From positions 248,001 through 312,000 of the forward strand of contig NZ_JAMQHS010000002.1 of the NCBI RefSeq assembly GCF_023845585.1: a stretch of DNA of 64,000 nucleotides, given 5' to 3'. The position numbers and the translations under genes are program-made. Source of the stretch: Clostridium sp. CMCC3677 (GTDB lineage: Bacteria; Bacillota; Clostridia; Clostridiales; Clostridiaceae). Positions 1-9,793 of this stretch are shown here, piece after piece. The notes below the pieces were generated by a model. That model saw only the letters and a list, made by a program, of their open reading frames with translations, was not told where the DNA came from and ran no database searches. Within the stretch, counting starts at the first letter, position 1; every line of letters starts with the position of its first letter.

Positions 1-304
1 ATTTTTCTATTATTATATGTCTATCTAAAAGATATTTGCCCAAAGTTATACCATTTTCAGTAAGTTCAATTACTCCATACTTTTCATAATTTATAAGTGC
101 TAAATCTCCTAGTTTTTTCATCATTTTAGATGCTGATGAATCCCTTACATTTAACATTTGTGCAATCTTATTTAATCTAATTGAACTTTCTTCAAGACTG
201 CATCTATATATCATTTCTAAGTAATCTTCCATAGCAGGTGTAAGTAATTTTCTAGTTGAATTTATATTTTCATATCCCCTTACTGTATGAAAATTTTCTT
301 TCAT
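1..304 (-). CDS. DtxR/MntR-family metal-dependent repressor, partial
   Basis: This gene runs off the left edge, so only about 101 N-terminal residues are visible. The reading begins MKENFHTVRGYENINSTRKL and continues with a winged helix-turn-helix typical of the DtxR/MntR/IdeR family: MEDYLEMIY, then IAQMLNVRDSSASKMMKKL as the recognition region, then the wing. The start ATG at 304 has a GGTGGTG ribosome site. Proteins of this family bind DNA when loaded with Fe2+ or Mn2+ and shut down metal uptake. It is divergent from feoAB, so the natural inference is that it represses the ferrous iron importer. The metal-binding and dimer domains lie outside the window, so iron versus manganese cannot be decided. 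Confidence 0.85.
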   Translation of the reverse strand, partial: MKENFHTVRGYENINSTRKLLTPAMEDYLEMIYRCSLEESSIRLNKIAQMLNVRDSSASKMMKKLGDLALINYEKYGVIELTENGITLGKYLLDRHIIIEK

Positions 305-333
305 TTTATCACCACCAATATTTATTTATATAT

Positions 334-361
334 TTTTACTTTATGTGTGTCACTTTAGAAT
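334..361 (+). promoter_or_regulatory. Candidate promoter for feoAB
   Basis: TTTTAC (334-339) and TAGAAT (356-361) sit 16 bp apart, upstream of the feo leader hairpin. The match to a housekeeping sigma-A promoter is moderate, and the call is by eye. Confidence 0.35.
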
Positions 362-374
362 TATTTCTCATATC

Positions 375-426
375 TTAGTTTAGAGAAAGATTTTTAGCCT
401 TAAGAAACACTCTTTCTCTAAACTAA
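375..426 (+). promoter_or_regulatory. Perfect 16-bp inverted repeat in the feo leader
   Basis: The arms TTAGTTTAGAGAAAGA (375-390) and TCTTTCTCTAAACTAA (411-426) are exact reverse complements separated by 20 bases. It lies between the divergent DtxR-family gene and feoA, ends about 14 bases before the feoA ribosome site, and has no T-run after it, so it is not an ordinary terminator. It may be a repressor operator or a leader RNA hairpin. The TTAG start of each arm loosely recalls iron-repressor boxes, but that is inference. Confidence 0.6.
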
Positions 427-456
427 AAACATTATATAAAAGGAGATATACAAATT

Positions 457-708
457 ATGAATGATAATTCTTTAAGTAATACAATTTCACTTAACAAACT
501 ACCCTTAGGGAATAAATGTAAAGTAAGCAAATTGGATGCTGATGGAGTAATTAGACGAAGATTTTTAGATCTTGGATTAATAACGGGTACAGAAGTTGAA
601 TCTTTAGGACAAAGTCCATCTGGAGATCCTATTGCATATTTAATAAGAGGAGCTGTTATAGCTATTAGATCTGAAGATGCTTCTAAAATTTTAGTGGAAA
701 CACTTTAA
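457..708 (+). CDS. feoA: Ferrous iron transport protein A (FeoA)
   Basis: This 83-residue protein is the small cytoplasmic SH3-like partner of the FeoB ferrous iron transporter. The family signature is visible: LNKLPLGNKCKVSKLDADGVIRRRFLDLGLITGTEVE, followed by GDPIAYLIRGAVIAIR near the end. The length is normal for FeoA. An AAGGAGATA ribosome site precedes the ATG. It is the first gene of a feoA-feoB operon with a 73-base gap to feoB, and the operon is divergent from a DtxR-family repressor, which fits iron-repressed expression. FeoA is thought to modulate FeoB activity; nothing here is unusual. Confidence 0.95.
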   Translation: MNDNSLSNTISLNKLPLGNKCKVSKLDADGVIRRRFLDLGLITGTEVESLGQSPSGDPIAYLIRGAVIAIRSEDASKILVETL

Positions 709-781
709 TATTAAGCTTATTTATGTCTAATCCATTAATTTTATAAATAAAATTTTAAGTAATGTATAAAGGAGCTTTTTA

Positions 782-2932
782 ATGGGATTAACTAACCAGT
801 CTACTGGCACTAATGCTTTAGATAAAGATTTAAACATTATTAGAACCTCTAAAGATGATAAAGTAATTGCACTTGCTGGTAATCCTAATGTTGGAAAGAG
901 TACAGTTTTTAATAATTTAACTGGATTAAATCAGCATACAGGTAACTGGCCTGGTAAAACAGTAACTAATGCTACAGGCAAATACACTCATAAGAAAAAA
1001 GAATTCACCTTAGTTGATATTCCAGGCACATATTCTCTTATGGCTAATTCAGTTGAAGAAGAAGTTGCTAGAGATTTTATATGCTTTGGAAATCCTGATG
1101 CTACTGTGGTTATTGTTGATGCTACATGCCTTGAAAGAAACTTAAATCTAGTATTGCAAACACTTGAGATAACTGAAAATGTTTTAGTTTGTGTTAATTT
1201 AATGAATGAAGCTAAACGAAAAGGTATAGTGATAAATTTAGAAAAGCTTTCGTCTTTATTAGGTGTTCCAGTAGTAGGCACAAGTGCAAACATTGGCAAA
1301 GGACTGCAAGAATTAAAAGATGAAATTTATAATTTATCTTTTAATAGTGTAGAGAAAAACATTATAAGTATTAAATATAGTTCATTTATAGAAGATGCTA
1401 TATTATTAATTGAAAAAGTATTTCCAGATAAATTAAAATCTAAACTAAATACTAGGTGGCTTTCTTTAAAGCTATTAGAGGGTGATTTAACATTATTGTC
1501 TTCAATAGATAATTATATTGGATTTAAATTACTAGATGATACTAGTATTGCGAAGGCTATTTATAATGCTAAAGAATATTTAAAAATTAATGGATTAGAT
1601 GAAAATATGCTTAGAGATGAAATTGTAACAACATTAGTATGTATTGCTGAAAAAGTAAGTAAAGATGTAGTAGCTTTTAGCCTTGAAAAATATAATGATT
1701 TTGATAGGAAAATAGATAAAGTTTTAACTTCTAAAAAATTTGGTATTCCTATAATGATATTACTTTTAGCAGTAATATTTTGGATAACCATAACTGGAGC
1801 TAATGTTCCATCTGAAATTCTAGCTACTGGATTATTTTGGATTCAAGATAAACTTTCAGCATTCCTATTTTCTTTAGGGGCTCCTGTGTGGTTAGAGGGT
1901 GTATTAATTCAAGGCGTATACAGAACTCTTGCTTGGGTTGTTTCTGTAATGTTACCTCCTATGGCAATATTTTTTCCACTCTTTACTTTGCTTGAAGACT
2001 TAGGCTACTTACCTAGGATTGCTTATAATTTAGATAATTTCTTTAAAAAATCATGTGCTTGTGGAAAACAAGCTCTTACAATGTGTATGGGATTTGGTTG
2101 TAATGCAGCAGGCATAATTGGTTGTAGAATAATAGATTCTCCAAGAGAACGATTAATTGCTATTATTACAAATAACTTTGTACCTTGCAATGGACGATTT
2201 CCTACTTTAATTGCTATTATTACAATGTTTTTTGCTGGTATGTTTGTAGGACCATTTCAATCAATAGCATCTACTCTAATCTTAACTTGTGTAATACTTT
2301 TAGGGGTATTTATGACACTTACAATTTCTAAAATATTATCAAAAACTATTTTGAAGGGAATTCCTTCTTCATTTACTTTAGAATTACCTCCTTATCGTAA
2401 ACCACAAGTTGGTAAGATCATAGTTAGATCAATTTTTGATAGAACCTTATTCGTTCTTGGAAGAGCTATAGTTGTTGCAGCGCCAGCTGGTTTGGTTATA
2501 TGGTTAATGGCGAACTTAAATGTTAATGGACTTAGTATATTAACTCACTGTGCTAATTTTCTTAATCCATTTGCTCATCTTATAGGATTGGATGGATATA
2601 TACTTATGGCTTTTATATTAGGATTTCCTGCCAATGAAATTGTAATTCCAATAATCATTATGAGTTATATGGCTGCAGGAAGCATGTTAGAATTAAGTAG
2701 TACAGCACAGCTTCATAGCTTGCTTGTTGAAAATGGGTGGACTTGGCTTACTGCCGTATGTGTAATGCTTTTTTCTTTAATGCATTGGCCTTGTAGTACC
2801 ACATGTTTAACAATAAAGAAAGAAACTCAAAGTTTAAAATGGACAGCTATTTCATTTTTAGTTCCAACTATTACTGGAATTACTATATGTTTTATAGTTA
2901 CATCAATAGTTAGAATTCTCGGGCTTGCTTAG
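782..2932 (+). CDS. feoB: Ferrous iron transport protein B (FeoB)
   Basis: This 716-residue protein is the GTPase-coupled inner-membrane Fe2+ importer. A 30-residue N-terminal extension precedes the G1 motif GNPNVGKS (33-40), and the G3 motif DIPG is at 79-82. The C-terminal half holds about eight to ten membrane helices with the Gate repeats, the FPANEIVIP stretch and several Cys residues (KKSCACGKQALTMCMGFGCNAAG). Oddity: the G4 guanine-specificity motif, normally NxxD (usually NLMDEA), reads NLMN at 139-142, so the key Asp is Asn. An AAGGAG site precedes the ATG, and a strong terminator follows. It pairs with FeoA upstream for anaerobic iron uptake. Confidence 0.96.
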   Translation: MGLTNQSTGTNALDKDLNIIRTSKDDKVIALAGNPNVGKSTVFNNLTGLNQHTGNWPGKTVTNATGKYTHKKKEFTLVDIPGTYSLMANSVEEEVARDFICFGNPDATVVIVDATCLERNLNLVLQTLEITENVLVCVNLMNEAKRKGIVINLEKLSSLLGVPVVGTSANIGKGLQELKDEIYNLSFNSVEKNIISIKYSSFIEDAILLIEKVFPDKLKSKLNTRWLSLKLLEGDLTLLSSIDNYIGFKLLDDTSIAKAIYNAKEYLKINGLDENMLRDEIVTTLVCIAEKVSKDVVAFSLEKYNDFDRKIDKVLTSKKFGIPIMILLLAVIFWITITGANVPSEILATGLFWIQDKLSAFLFSLGAPVWLEGVLIQGVYRTLAWVVSVMLPPMAIFFPLFTLLEDLGYLPRIAYNLDNFFKKSCACGKQALTMCMGFGCNAAGIIGCRIIDSPRERLIAIITNNFVPCNGRFPTLIAIITMFFAGMFVGPFQSIASTLILTCVILLGVFMTLTISKILSKTILKGIPSSFTLELPPYRKPQVGKIIVRSIFDRTLFVLGRAIVVAAPAGLVIWLMANLNVNGLSILTHCANFLNPFAHLIGLDGYILMAFILGFPANEIVIPIIIMSYMAAGSMLELSSTAQLHSLLVENGWTWLTAVCVMLFSLMHWPCSTTCLTIKKETQSLKWTAISFLVPTITGITICFIVTSIVRILGLA

Positions 2933-2961
2933 AATAAACAAATATAAACTATTAATTCTAT

Positions 2962-3009
2962 AAACAAAAAGAAAGTGATAATCCTTATAATATCACTTTC
3001 TTTTTGTTT
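2962..3009 (+). terminator. Terminator of feoAB
   Basis: A perfect 19-bp stem (2962-2980 with 2991-3009) has a 10-base loop, and its 3' arm is T-rich (CTTTCTTTTTGTTT). It sits 30 bases after the feoB stop. Confidence 0.9.
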
Positions 3010-3215
3010 AAGGTTTAATATAAAAATATACTTTAAACTTTACTAAATATTTTATATTACTATGTGTCTTGATAACATATATAATCATTTTCTTACACAT
3101 GTTAACATTTTCATACAAATATTTTATTTGATTAATTATAAATATGATATAATAGTATGTATTTTATAATTTGGTAAATAAAACTACAAAAAACAAAAGA
3201 GAGGAAGGATTTTCA

Positions 3216-4913
3216 ATGAAAAGTATAAAAACAAAAATATTAATACCAATTTTTTTAATTTCAATATTTTTCTTAAGTTTTATGTTTATTGAATTTACTC
3301 AAATAAAAAGTAACTTAAGTTTAGTTAATGAAATGGAATCTACTTATTTTACTACAGCATTAAAAGCAGATGAATTAAAACTTAATGTAGTACAAGTTCA
3401 GCAATGGCTTACTGATATAAGTGCTACAAGAGCTGCTGAAGGTTTTGATGATGGATTTGACGAAGCTGAGAAGTATGCTAAAAATATTGAGTTACTTATA
3501 GATGATCTTAAAAAACTAAATTCTAATAATATACAAGAAATTGAAGAGATAAAGAAAGACTTTAAACCATATTATGAAGTAGGCAAGGTAATGGCTAGTG
3601 CATATATTACTGGTGGTCCTAATGAAGGAAATAACTATATGGAAAGTTTTGATACAACTGCTGAATCTATAAATAATAAAGTTGATAAATTTAAAGACAC
3701 TTCATATAACAATGTACAAGTATCAATTAAAAATATACAAAAGTCAATTCAACAAACATTAATATTGATAGCAGTTGCAGTTATTATTTTAATAGTTATA
3801 ATAGTATTTTCATCTATATATATAACTAAAAATATTGTTAATCCAATAAATAAGATATTAGCTAAATTAAAATTAATGGCTAATAACAGTGGAGATTTAA
3901 CTCAAAACATTGATTTTGTTAGTAATGATGAAATTGGTGAATTAGCTAAAAATTTTAATTTAATGCAAAATTCTTTTAGGAATATAATAAAGATCATTAT
4001 GGAAGAATCTAATAACGTTGAAATTAAAGTAAAAGAAACCAATTCAGATATTAACACTTTATCTACTTTAATAGAAGATGTTTATGCAACTACAGAACAA
4101 CTAGCTAGTGGCATTGAAGAAACTTCAGCTTCTACAGAAGAAATTAATGCTGTTGTTACTGAAATTAATTCAAATATTGAATCAATTGCGATAAAAGCTA
4201 AAGATGAAGCTAGTGATTCATTATTAATCAAAGAAAGAGCAAATAAACTAAAAATGATAGCTATATCGTCTAAAGAAATAGCTGAAAAGATTAATATACA
4301 AACTCAGCAAAAGGTCTTAGATGCTATTGAAAAATCTAAAGAAGTCGAAAAGATTAATGTATTATCAGAATCTATTCTACAAATAACTTCTCAAACTAAT
4401 CTTTTAGCCTTAAATGCAGCCATTGAAGCTGCACGTGCTGGAGAAGCTGGAAAAGGTTTTTCAGTAGTAGCTGAAGAAATACGAAAACTTGCTGAAGACT
4501 CAAAAAGTACAGCATCAGAAATTAAAAATATTAATGATGTAATTATAAATGCAGTAGAAAACTTAGCTAATACTTCAAAAGAAATACTAGAATTTATAAA
4601 CACCAATGTTATAAACGATTATGAAATGATTGTTAAAACTGGTGAACAATACAGTGAAGATGCAATAAAAATTAATAATATTACAACGGATTTTAGTAAT
4701 ATATCTAATAAAATAACTATTTCTATGAATGAGGTAGTTAAATCAATGGATGATATAAGTGCGTCTAGTACAGAATTAGCTAGTGGTACAAATAGTATTA
4801 CTGAAAATATGCATATCATTTCTGATAATTCAGACACTGTAGTTAAAACAGTTAAAGATGTTACCACTAATACTAATAGATTAATTGAAACTGTTAGTAA
4901 TTTTAAAATCTAA
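3216..4913 (+). CDS. Methyl-accepting chemotaxis protein (four-helix-bundle type)
   Basis: This 565-residue membrane chemoreceptor has a first membrane helix near residues 6-25, a helical extracellular domain of about 160 residues resembling a four-helix-bundle sensor, and a second membrane helix near 180-205. A HAMP domain ([20 protein letters not shown]) and the cytoplasmic signalling hairpin follow, with the conserved tip [20 protein letters not shown]. It should relay a ligand signal to CheW/CheA. I start it at 3216 because GAGGAAGGA lies just upstream; an in-frame codon at 3171 would add 15 residues but has no ribosome site. It stands alone, with terminators on both sides. The ligand is unknown. 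Confidence 0.92.
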   Translation: MKSIKTKILIPIFLISIFFLSFMFIEFTQIKSNLSLVNEMESTYFTTALKADELKLNVVQVQQWLTDISATRAAEGFDDGFDEAEKYAKNIELLIDDLKKLNSNNIQEIEEIKKDFKPYYEVGKVMASAYITGGPNEGNNYMESFDTTAESINNKVDKFKDTSYNNVQVSIKNIQKSIQQTLILIAVAVIILIVIIVFSSIYITKNIVNPINKILAKLKLMANNSGDLTQNIDFVSNDEIGELAKNFNLMQNSFRNIIKIIMEESNNVEIKVKETNSDINTLSTLIEDVYATTEQLASGIEETSASTEEINAVVTEINSNIESIAIKAKDEASDSLLIKERANKLKMIAISSKEIAEKINIQTQQKVLDAIEKSKEVEKINVLSESILQITSQTNLLALNAAIEAARAGEAGKGFSVVAEEIRKLAEDSKSTASEIKNINDVIINAVENLANTSKEILEFINTNVINDYEMIVKTGEQYSEDAIKINNITTDFSNISNKITISMNEVVKSMDDISASSTELASGTNSITENMHIISDNSDTVVKTVKDVTTNTNRLIETVSNFKI

Positions 4914-4919
4914 ATATAT

Positions 4920-4970
4920 AAAAAAGATATATCAAAATGTTATTAATAACAAATTTGATATATCTTTTTT
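4920..4970. terminator. Bidirectional terminator between chemoreceptor and traX-like gene
   Basis: A perfect 17-bp stem has A-run and T-run outer ends (AAAAAAGATATATCAAA and its complement) and a 17-base loop. It lies between two convergent genes and can serve both. Confidence 0.88.
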
Positions 4971-4975
4971 ATACT

Positions 4976-5794
4976 TTATTTTATTAATAAAATTCCTAAT
5001 ATATATAATAGATAAACATGTACGGGATAATATACATAAAATAAGTATTTCATTCCTTTACCCTTTTGACCATTATATAATAACATAAGTGGTAATGCTC
5101 CTATCATGATCCATTGATAATTAATTAAAAAGCTATTGCTTAAACTATAATCTCCATTAGCTCCGGATACAAATATAAATGCAGTGAATACTGTATATAA
5201 GATACTTAAAGCCACCTTTTTGCCTCTACATGAATATAATATTATTCCTAAAACTATCCAAGCAATTCCACCTTCTACTAAAAATGGTGTAGGTACAAAA
5301 ATCATAGCTATTCGCATTAAAATCATAGGTAAAAAATCAAAAGTCAATAAAATTATTATGCCTATTAGTAGTGGCCCAATAATTAATGCTAAACCATAAA
5401 ACATAAATTTAGATTCTTTTTCCACTCTATATCTTTTTATAAATTCTATTCCTTGCAAAAATATTGTAATTAAAAACATTGTTGCAAATATGTTATTCAT
5501 TATAGCAATTTCACTGGGATGTGGCATAATCTTTTGAATAAGAGTATTTCCTAGTATCATAATGACAGACCAAATATATAATCTTCCAATATATTTTTTT
5601 CTATCATGAGTATGATAAAATCCTTCTACAACCATAAATATAAATAGTGGTGCTACTATTCTACCTAGCCAATGAAACCATACAGGAATATTCATTGAAT
5701 AAGGCATAAATTCTCCTATATGATCAAATGTCATTAATATAAGTGCCAATATTTTGATAGTAAATCCATCAATTCCTTTTTTTATATCTTCCAT
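4976..5794 (-). CDS. TraX-family membrane protein
   Basis: This 272-residue polytopic membrane protein has about eight hydrophobic helices. The N-terminal part (KILALILMTFDHIGEFMP, then WFHWLGRIVAPLFIFMVVEGFYHT) is the hallmark of the TraX family, named after an F-plasmid protein that N-acetylates pilin. The family also includes many chromosomal acyltransferase-like proteins in Firmicutes whose substrate is unknown. The C-terminal YPVHVYLLYILG stretch also fits. No conjugation genes are nearby, so a pilin role is unlikely; acetylation of a surface molecule is a guess. It converges on the chemoreceptor gene. Confidence 0.85.
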   Translation of the reverse strand: MEDIKKGIDGFTIKILALILMTFDHIGEFMPYSMNIPVWFHWLGRIVAPLFIFMVVEGFYHTHDRKKYIGRLYIWSVIMILGNTLIQKIMPHPSEIAIMNNIFATMFLITIFLQGIEFIKRYRVEKESKFMFYGLALIIGPLLIGIIILLTFDFLPMILMRIAMIFVPTPFLVEGGIAWIVLGIILYSCRGKKVALSILYTVFTAFIFVSGANGDYSLSNSFLINYQWIMIGALPLMLLYNGQKGKGMKYLFYVYYPVHVYLLYILGILLIK

Positions 5795-5897
5795 AAATAA
5801 TTCTCCTAATCTTTTTTAATTTACAGTATAATACAAGATATTCTTGCAATTTACTATTTAAAATGTTAATTTATCACTTGTTTTTATAATTATAAAT

Positions 5898-7301
5898 TTA
5901 TAACACTATTGTAATTTCAGTTCCATATCCTAATTTGCTATTAATTTTAATGTCTCCACCATGATTATTTATTATTTCTTTTGATATAGCCATTCCGAGT
6001 CCTGACCCCTTATGATGTTCTCCTGTATTAGTTCCTCTATAATATCTATCAAAAATATGATTTAAATCTTTTGTGCTTATTCCATTGCCATTATCTTTTA
6101 TTAAGATTGTTATTCTATCTACTTTTTTTAGTTCTATCTTTATTGAAACATCTTCTTTATTATGAACTATTGCATTGAAAATCAAATTAGTTAATGCCCT
6201 TTTTAAAAGTATAATATCTACTTCCTTTTCAATAACATCTATATTACTATTAAATTCTATGTCTCTATTTTCATATCTACTGTCATTTAATATATCAATT
6301 ATTATGTTTCTAACTAAAGACACCAAATTAGTATTTTGCTTATTTAAAGTTAAAGCATTATTCTTTAACCTTGTAGATAAATTAAGTTCATCCACAAGCT
6401 CTTTTATATACTTAGATTTACTATATATTATTTCTGTATAATCTTGAATTTCTTCTCTTGAAAATTCATATTCTTTATCACTAATAATTTCAGCATATCC
6501 TTGAATAGAAGCTAATGGAGTCTTTATATCATGCGTAATGTTAGCCAGCCACTCTTCTCTCATTGAATCTAATTCTTTTCTTTCTATTTCATTTTGCCTT
6601 AATGCACTTGCTAAATCATTTATATTTGCAAAAACATCTTTATAAATTCCTTTTTCTTTAGTACATATTTCATAGTTACCTTTTGCTAACACATCTACAT
6701 TATTTATTATTTCTCCCATAGGTTTAGTTAATTTTCTACTAAATAAATATCCAAATATTAAAGCTATTATTGCATCTACAATAAGTGTTAAAATTATTAT
6801 TATCTTTACTTGATTTATTGCTGTATCCATAGAATAATTTAGTGTTATTCTATCTGCATATGTAGTTGGTAATGCAAGAATTATATTTACATGAGCATTA
6901 CTTAAATCCTTTTCTAATAAAAAATTTACAAATGGACCTATTTTATACTTATAATTATGAACCATATCAAAAGGCGTATAATTTTTAGGAACATCCTGTG
7001 GCCTATTTATATTAGATATCTCTTCTCCATAATCATTTAAAACCTGTATCCAAGCCCCAGACTTTTCTAATAATATAATTCCTTCTTCTGTTATCTTTAA
7101 TTCTCCATTATCTTCATACATATACTCTGAAAAGTCTCTTGCAAAACTCTCAGGATCTTTTGAATCATTGTTTTTATAGTTAATATTAACATCTAAAGTA
7201 TACCAGCTAAATATAGTTAAGATATTCATTATAACTACTAATATGACAACTGCAACAATAGTAGCTATGAAGTTCCCCGTTATTTTCCATTTTGTCTTCA
7301 T
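5898..7301 (-). CDS. Sensor histidine kinase
   Basis: This 467-residue kinase has an N-terminal membrane helix (about 10-32), an extracellular sensing region of about 130 residues and a second helix (about 168-190). A HAMP domain follows, then the HisKA phospho-acceptor ITHDIKTPLASIQGY and a HATPase domain with N box (NLIFNAIVHN), G1 (DNGNGIS) and G2 (GSGLGMAISKEI). It starts one base after the response regulator's stop, so the two are co-transcribed and probably coupled. The pair follows a three-gene ABC-2 transporter on the same strand, which suggests it senses an antimicrobial or envelope stress and controls that transporter. The signal itself is not evident. Confidence 0.93.
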   Translation of the reverse strand: MKTKWKITGNFIATIVAVVILVVIMNILTIFSWYTLDVNINYKNNDSKDPESFARDFSEYMYEDNGELKITEEGIILLEKSGAWIQVLNDYGEEISNINRPQDVPKNYTPFDMVHNYKYKIGPFVNFLLEKDLSNAHVNIILALPTTYADRITLNYSMDTAINQVKIIIILTLIVDAIIALIFGYLFSRKLTKPMGEIINNVDVLAKGNYEICTKEKGIYKDVFANINDLASALRQNEIERKELDSMREEWLANITHDIKTPLASIQGYAEIISDKEYEFSREEIQDYTEIIYSKSKYIKELVDELNLSTRLKNNALTLNKQNTNLVSLVRNIIIDILNDSRYENRDIEFNSNIDVIEKEVDIILLKRALTNLIFNAIVHNKEDVSIKIELKKVDRITILIKDNGNGISTKDLNHIFDRYYRGTNTGEHHKGSGLGMAISKEIINNHGGDIKINSKLGYGTEITIVL

Positions 7302-7302
7302 T

Positions 7303-8016
7303 CTAATCTTCCTTTACAGATAATTTATACCCAAGTCCCCTAACTGTAAGAATATATTTAGGATTAGATGAGTCATCTTCTATTTTTTCTCTTAATTTTC
7401 GTATATGAACCATTATTGTATTATCAAATCCAAAGTAGTCTTCTCCCCATACCTTATCCCATAGTTTTTCTTTACTTATTATTTGATTTTGATTGTGTGC
7501 TAATAAAGATAATATTTTAAGCTCCTTAGCTGTTAATTCTATTACTTTATCATTTTTCATTAGTTCTGCTCTGCTCTCATTTAAAACATACGGTCCAAAT
7601 TTTATTATTTTTTCTTCATTATTAAGCTCATTTGAATTTTCATTAACATAACTGGCTCTTCTTAAATGAGCTTTTACTCTAAAAGCAACTTCCTTAGGAC
7701 TAAATGGTTTAGTTATATAATCATCTCCGCCTATTGCAAAACCTAATATTTTATCTAATTCTTCTGTTTTAGCGGATAAGAATAATATGGGAACATTAGA
7801 TGTACTTCTTATATCTTTGCATATTTCATATCCATCACCATCAGGCAACATTATATCTAATATAACTAATTCTGGTTTTACTCTTTTAAACTCTGCTAAA
7901 CCTTCCTTTAAAGTTTTCGCTGTATATATATTATTAAATCCTTCTTTCTTCAACACTGTTTCTAACAATTTCAAAATTTCAATCTCATCATCTACTATTA
8001 ATACCCTATTATTCAT
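7303..8016 (-). CDS. OmpR-family response regulator
   Basis: This 237-residue protein has a receiver domain with acidic pocket (VDDE), phospho-acceptor Asp in LVILDIMLPDGDGYE, switch residues (LSAK) and KPF Lys. A C-terminal winged-helix DNA-binding domain follows, with ELTAKELKILSLLA and the recognition region NTIMVHIRKLREKI. It is transcribed just before its partner kinase (one-base gap). It lies 95 bases downstream of an ABC-2 permease gene, so it may be read in the same transcript. It probably regulates that exporter or its own operon. Confidence 0.94.
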   Translation of the reverse strand: MNNRVLIVDDEIEILKLLETVLKKEGFNNIYTAKTLKEGLAEFKRVKPELVILDIMLPDGDGYEICKDIRSTSNVPILFLSAKTEELDKILGFAIGGDDYITKPFSPKEVAFRVKAHLRRASYVNENSNELNNEEKIIKFGPYVLNESRAELMKNDKVIELTAKELKILSLLAHNQNQIISKEKLWDKVWGEDYFGFDNTIMVHIRKLREKIEDDSSNPKYILTVRGLGYKLSVKED

Positions 8017-8111
8017 AACATTGTCCTCTCTTTCATTTGTTTTTATTCTTCGACAAAATTTTCATAATTTAATTTTACATTAATAGTAGATATAATAAAA
8101 GGAATTTATAA

Positions 8112-8885
8112 TTAAAGTCGTTTACTATTTGTAAAATTCTTATATGCAATTAAAGGTAGTACAAATATTAATACTATTGATATTACTACTGCTAAACCTC
8201 TATACATAACTGGTATTTGATGTCTAACCATTAATTGACTCATCATAACCCAATTTGGTGTTAATGCTATAAAGTTAAGTAGTGATTTTGAAACAAGTCC
8301 TTGAGTGAAAAATGGAATTCCCATAACTGCGCCACCTAATATAAATGGTATTGCTGCTGACTTAAATGCTGATGATAAAGTTAATCCTATTTGTGCAAAT
8401 AAAAATGAACCTAAAGTAACAGATAACACAACAATTATATACATTTGTAATACTGTAATTTCTGATTCACTATTTCCAAAATACCATAGATTTTTAATAG
8501 GATCATTTAAACTTTTAAATCCTTCAAGCGCAAATCCTCTTAATCCAACAAGTAAGGTAAATGAAACATTAATTAATGATAGTGCTATTCCAGCTGATAT
8601 TGCTTTTGCTACTGTTATGTATTTTTTTCCATTTTTGGTGGTGTTTATTAATCCTACCATATTAGATTCATACTCTTTAGTATAATTTCCTGAGATTGCT
8701 ATAAACATAACTAAGCCTATAAGTGGGATTGAACCTTCTATTTTATAAAATATATCTGCATAAGTTTCTGACATTCCAAAATCTCTAATTAAAATAAATC
8801 CAAACCCTAAAAGTAACGCCCAAAGCACTAGAAGACTCTTCTTACTTAATATTTTTCTTAATTCTGCTTTTATTAAATTCATCAT
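8112..8885 (-). CDS. ABC-2 type transporter permease
   Basis: This 257-residue membrane protein has about six hydrophobic helices and the N-terminal MNLIKAELRKILSKKSLLVLW typical of ABC-2 exporter permeases (the family of bacitracin/lantibiotic immunity transporters). It begins five bases after the ATPase gene stops, with a GAGGTG ribosome site; ATG at 8885 or 8882 are equally possible. With the ATPase and the upstream permease it should form a heteromeric exporter. The substrate cannot be read from sequence; the linked two-component system suggests a toxic peptide or envelope-related compound. Confidence 0.85.
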   Translation of the reverse strand: MMNLIKAELRKILSKKSLLVLWALLLGFGFILIRDFGMSETYADIFYKIEGSIPLIGLVMFIAISGNYTKEYESNMVGLINTTKNGKKYITVAKAISAGIALSLINVSFTLLVGLRGFALEGFKSLNDPIKNLWYFGNSESEITVLQMYIIVVLSVTLGSFLFAQIGLTLSSAFKSAAIPFILGGAVMGIPFFTQGLVSKSLLNFIALTPNWVMMSQLMVRHQIPVMYRGLAVVISIVLIFVLPLIAYKNFTNSKRL

Positions 8886-8890
8886 ATTAA

Positions 8891-9778
8891 TTACACCTCT
8901 TTTGCATTTTCTAAATCAAAGTAAAACATATATACATCTTCAAATCTTGCTGATGTGGGCTCTACGTTTATTTCCTTTGGCATTGTATCTGAAACTACTC
9001 TTAATATAGTTGAATTAATATCACTTTGAATACTTACAACCTTGTATTTATCTTGAATTCTATTAATTTCACTTTCATCATTAACACTTATGTTGTAAAC
9101 CCTGTTAGTCATATCAGATAATATTTCTTTATGAGTTCCTTTCATAAGAAGCTTTCCTTTTTTTATCATTATAGTTTCTTTTGCTACTGATTCTATATCT
9201 GATATTATATGAGTTGAAAGTATTATTATCTTATCTCTTGATATTTTAGCTATTAGATTTCTAAATCTTGTTCTTTCTTGCGGATCAAGTCCTGCTGTTG
9301 GTTCATCTAAAACTATTATCTTAGGATCATTTAGTAAAACTTGTGCTATACCAACTCTTCTTTTCATTCCACCTGAAAACTTTCCTATTGCTTTATTTCT
9401 AACATCATAAAGACCAACTAATTCTAATAATTCATCAACTTTAGAATTCAAACGTCTACCACTCATTCCTTTTAATGCACCAACATATTGTAAAAATTGT
9501 TTTGCAGTAAAATTCTTATATACTCCAAATTCTTGTGGAAGATATCCTATAACATCTCTATATTTATCATCTATCTTAAATATATCTTCACCATTATATA
9601 AGATTTCACCTTTGTCTGGTCTTATAAGTGTAGTTATTTGTTTCATTAAAGTTGTTTTTCCTGCTCCATTTGGTCCCAATAATCCATAAACACCATTTTC
9701 TAATGTAATTGTAATACCATCATTTGCTCTTTTTCTACCATATATTTTTGTTAAATCTTTTATTTCTAATTTATTCAT
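8891..9778 (-). CDS. ABC transporter ATP-binding protein (ABC-2 exporter)
   Basis: This protein of about 295 residues energises the neighbouring ABC-2 permeases. Walker A GLLGPNGAGKTT, the signature FSGGMKRRVGIAQ, Walker B IIVLDEPTAGLDPQ and the switch His (STHI) are all present. A regulatory C-terminal part of about 80 residues follows. I use the ATG at 9778 because GGAGG sits eight bases upstream; a TTG five codons earlier would overlap the ribosome site. It lies between two permease genes of the same operon, with tight spacing on both sides. Confidence 0.94.
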   Translation of the reverse strand: MNKLEIKDLTKIYGRKRANDGITITLENGVYGLLGPNGAGKTTLMKQITTLIRPDKGEILYNGEDIFKIDDKYRDVIGYLPQEFGVYKNFTAKQFLQYVGALKGMSGRRLNSKVDELLELVGLYDVRNKAIGKFSGGMKRRVGIAQVLLNDPKIIVLDEPTAGLDPQERTRFRNLIAKISRDKIIILSTHIISDIESVAKETIMIKKGKLLMKGTHKEILSDMTNRVYNISVNDESEINRIQDKYKVVSIQSDINSTILRVVSDTMPKEINVEPTSARFEDVYMFYFDLENAKEV

Positions 9779-9793
9779 TATTAATTCCTCCAA

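Noticed and set aside
4885..5088. 67-codon open frame on the plus strand
   Set aside because: It overlaps the end of the chemoreceptor gene, runs through the terminator and into the opposite-strand TraX gene; not credible.
8305..8685. 126-codon open frame on the plus strand
   Set aside because: Antisense to the ABC-2 permease, with no ribosome site.
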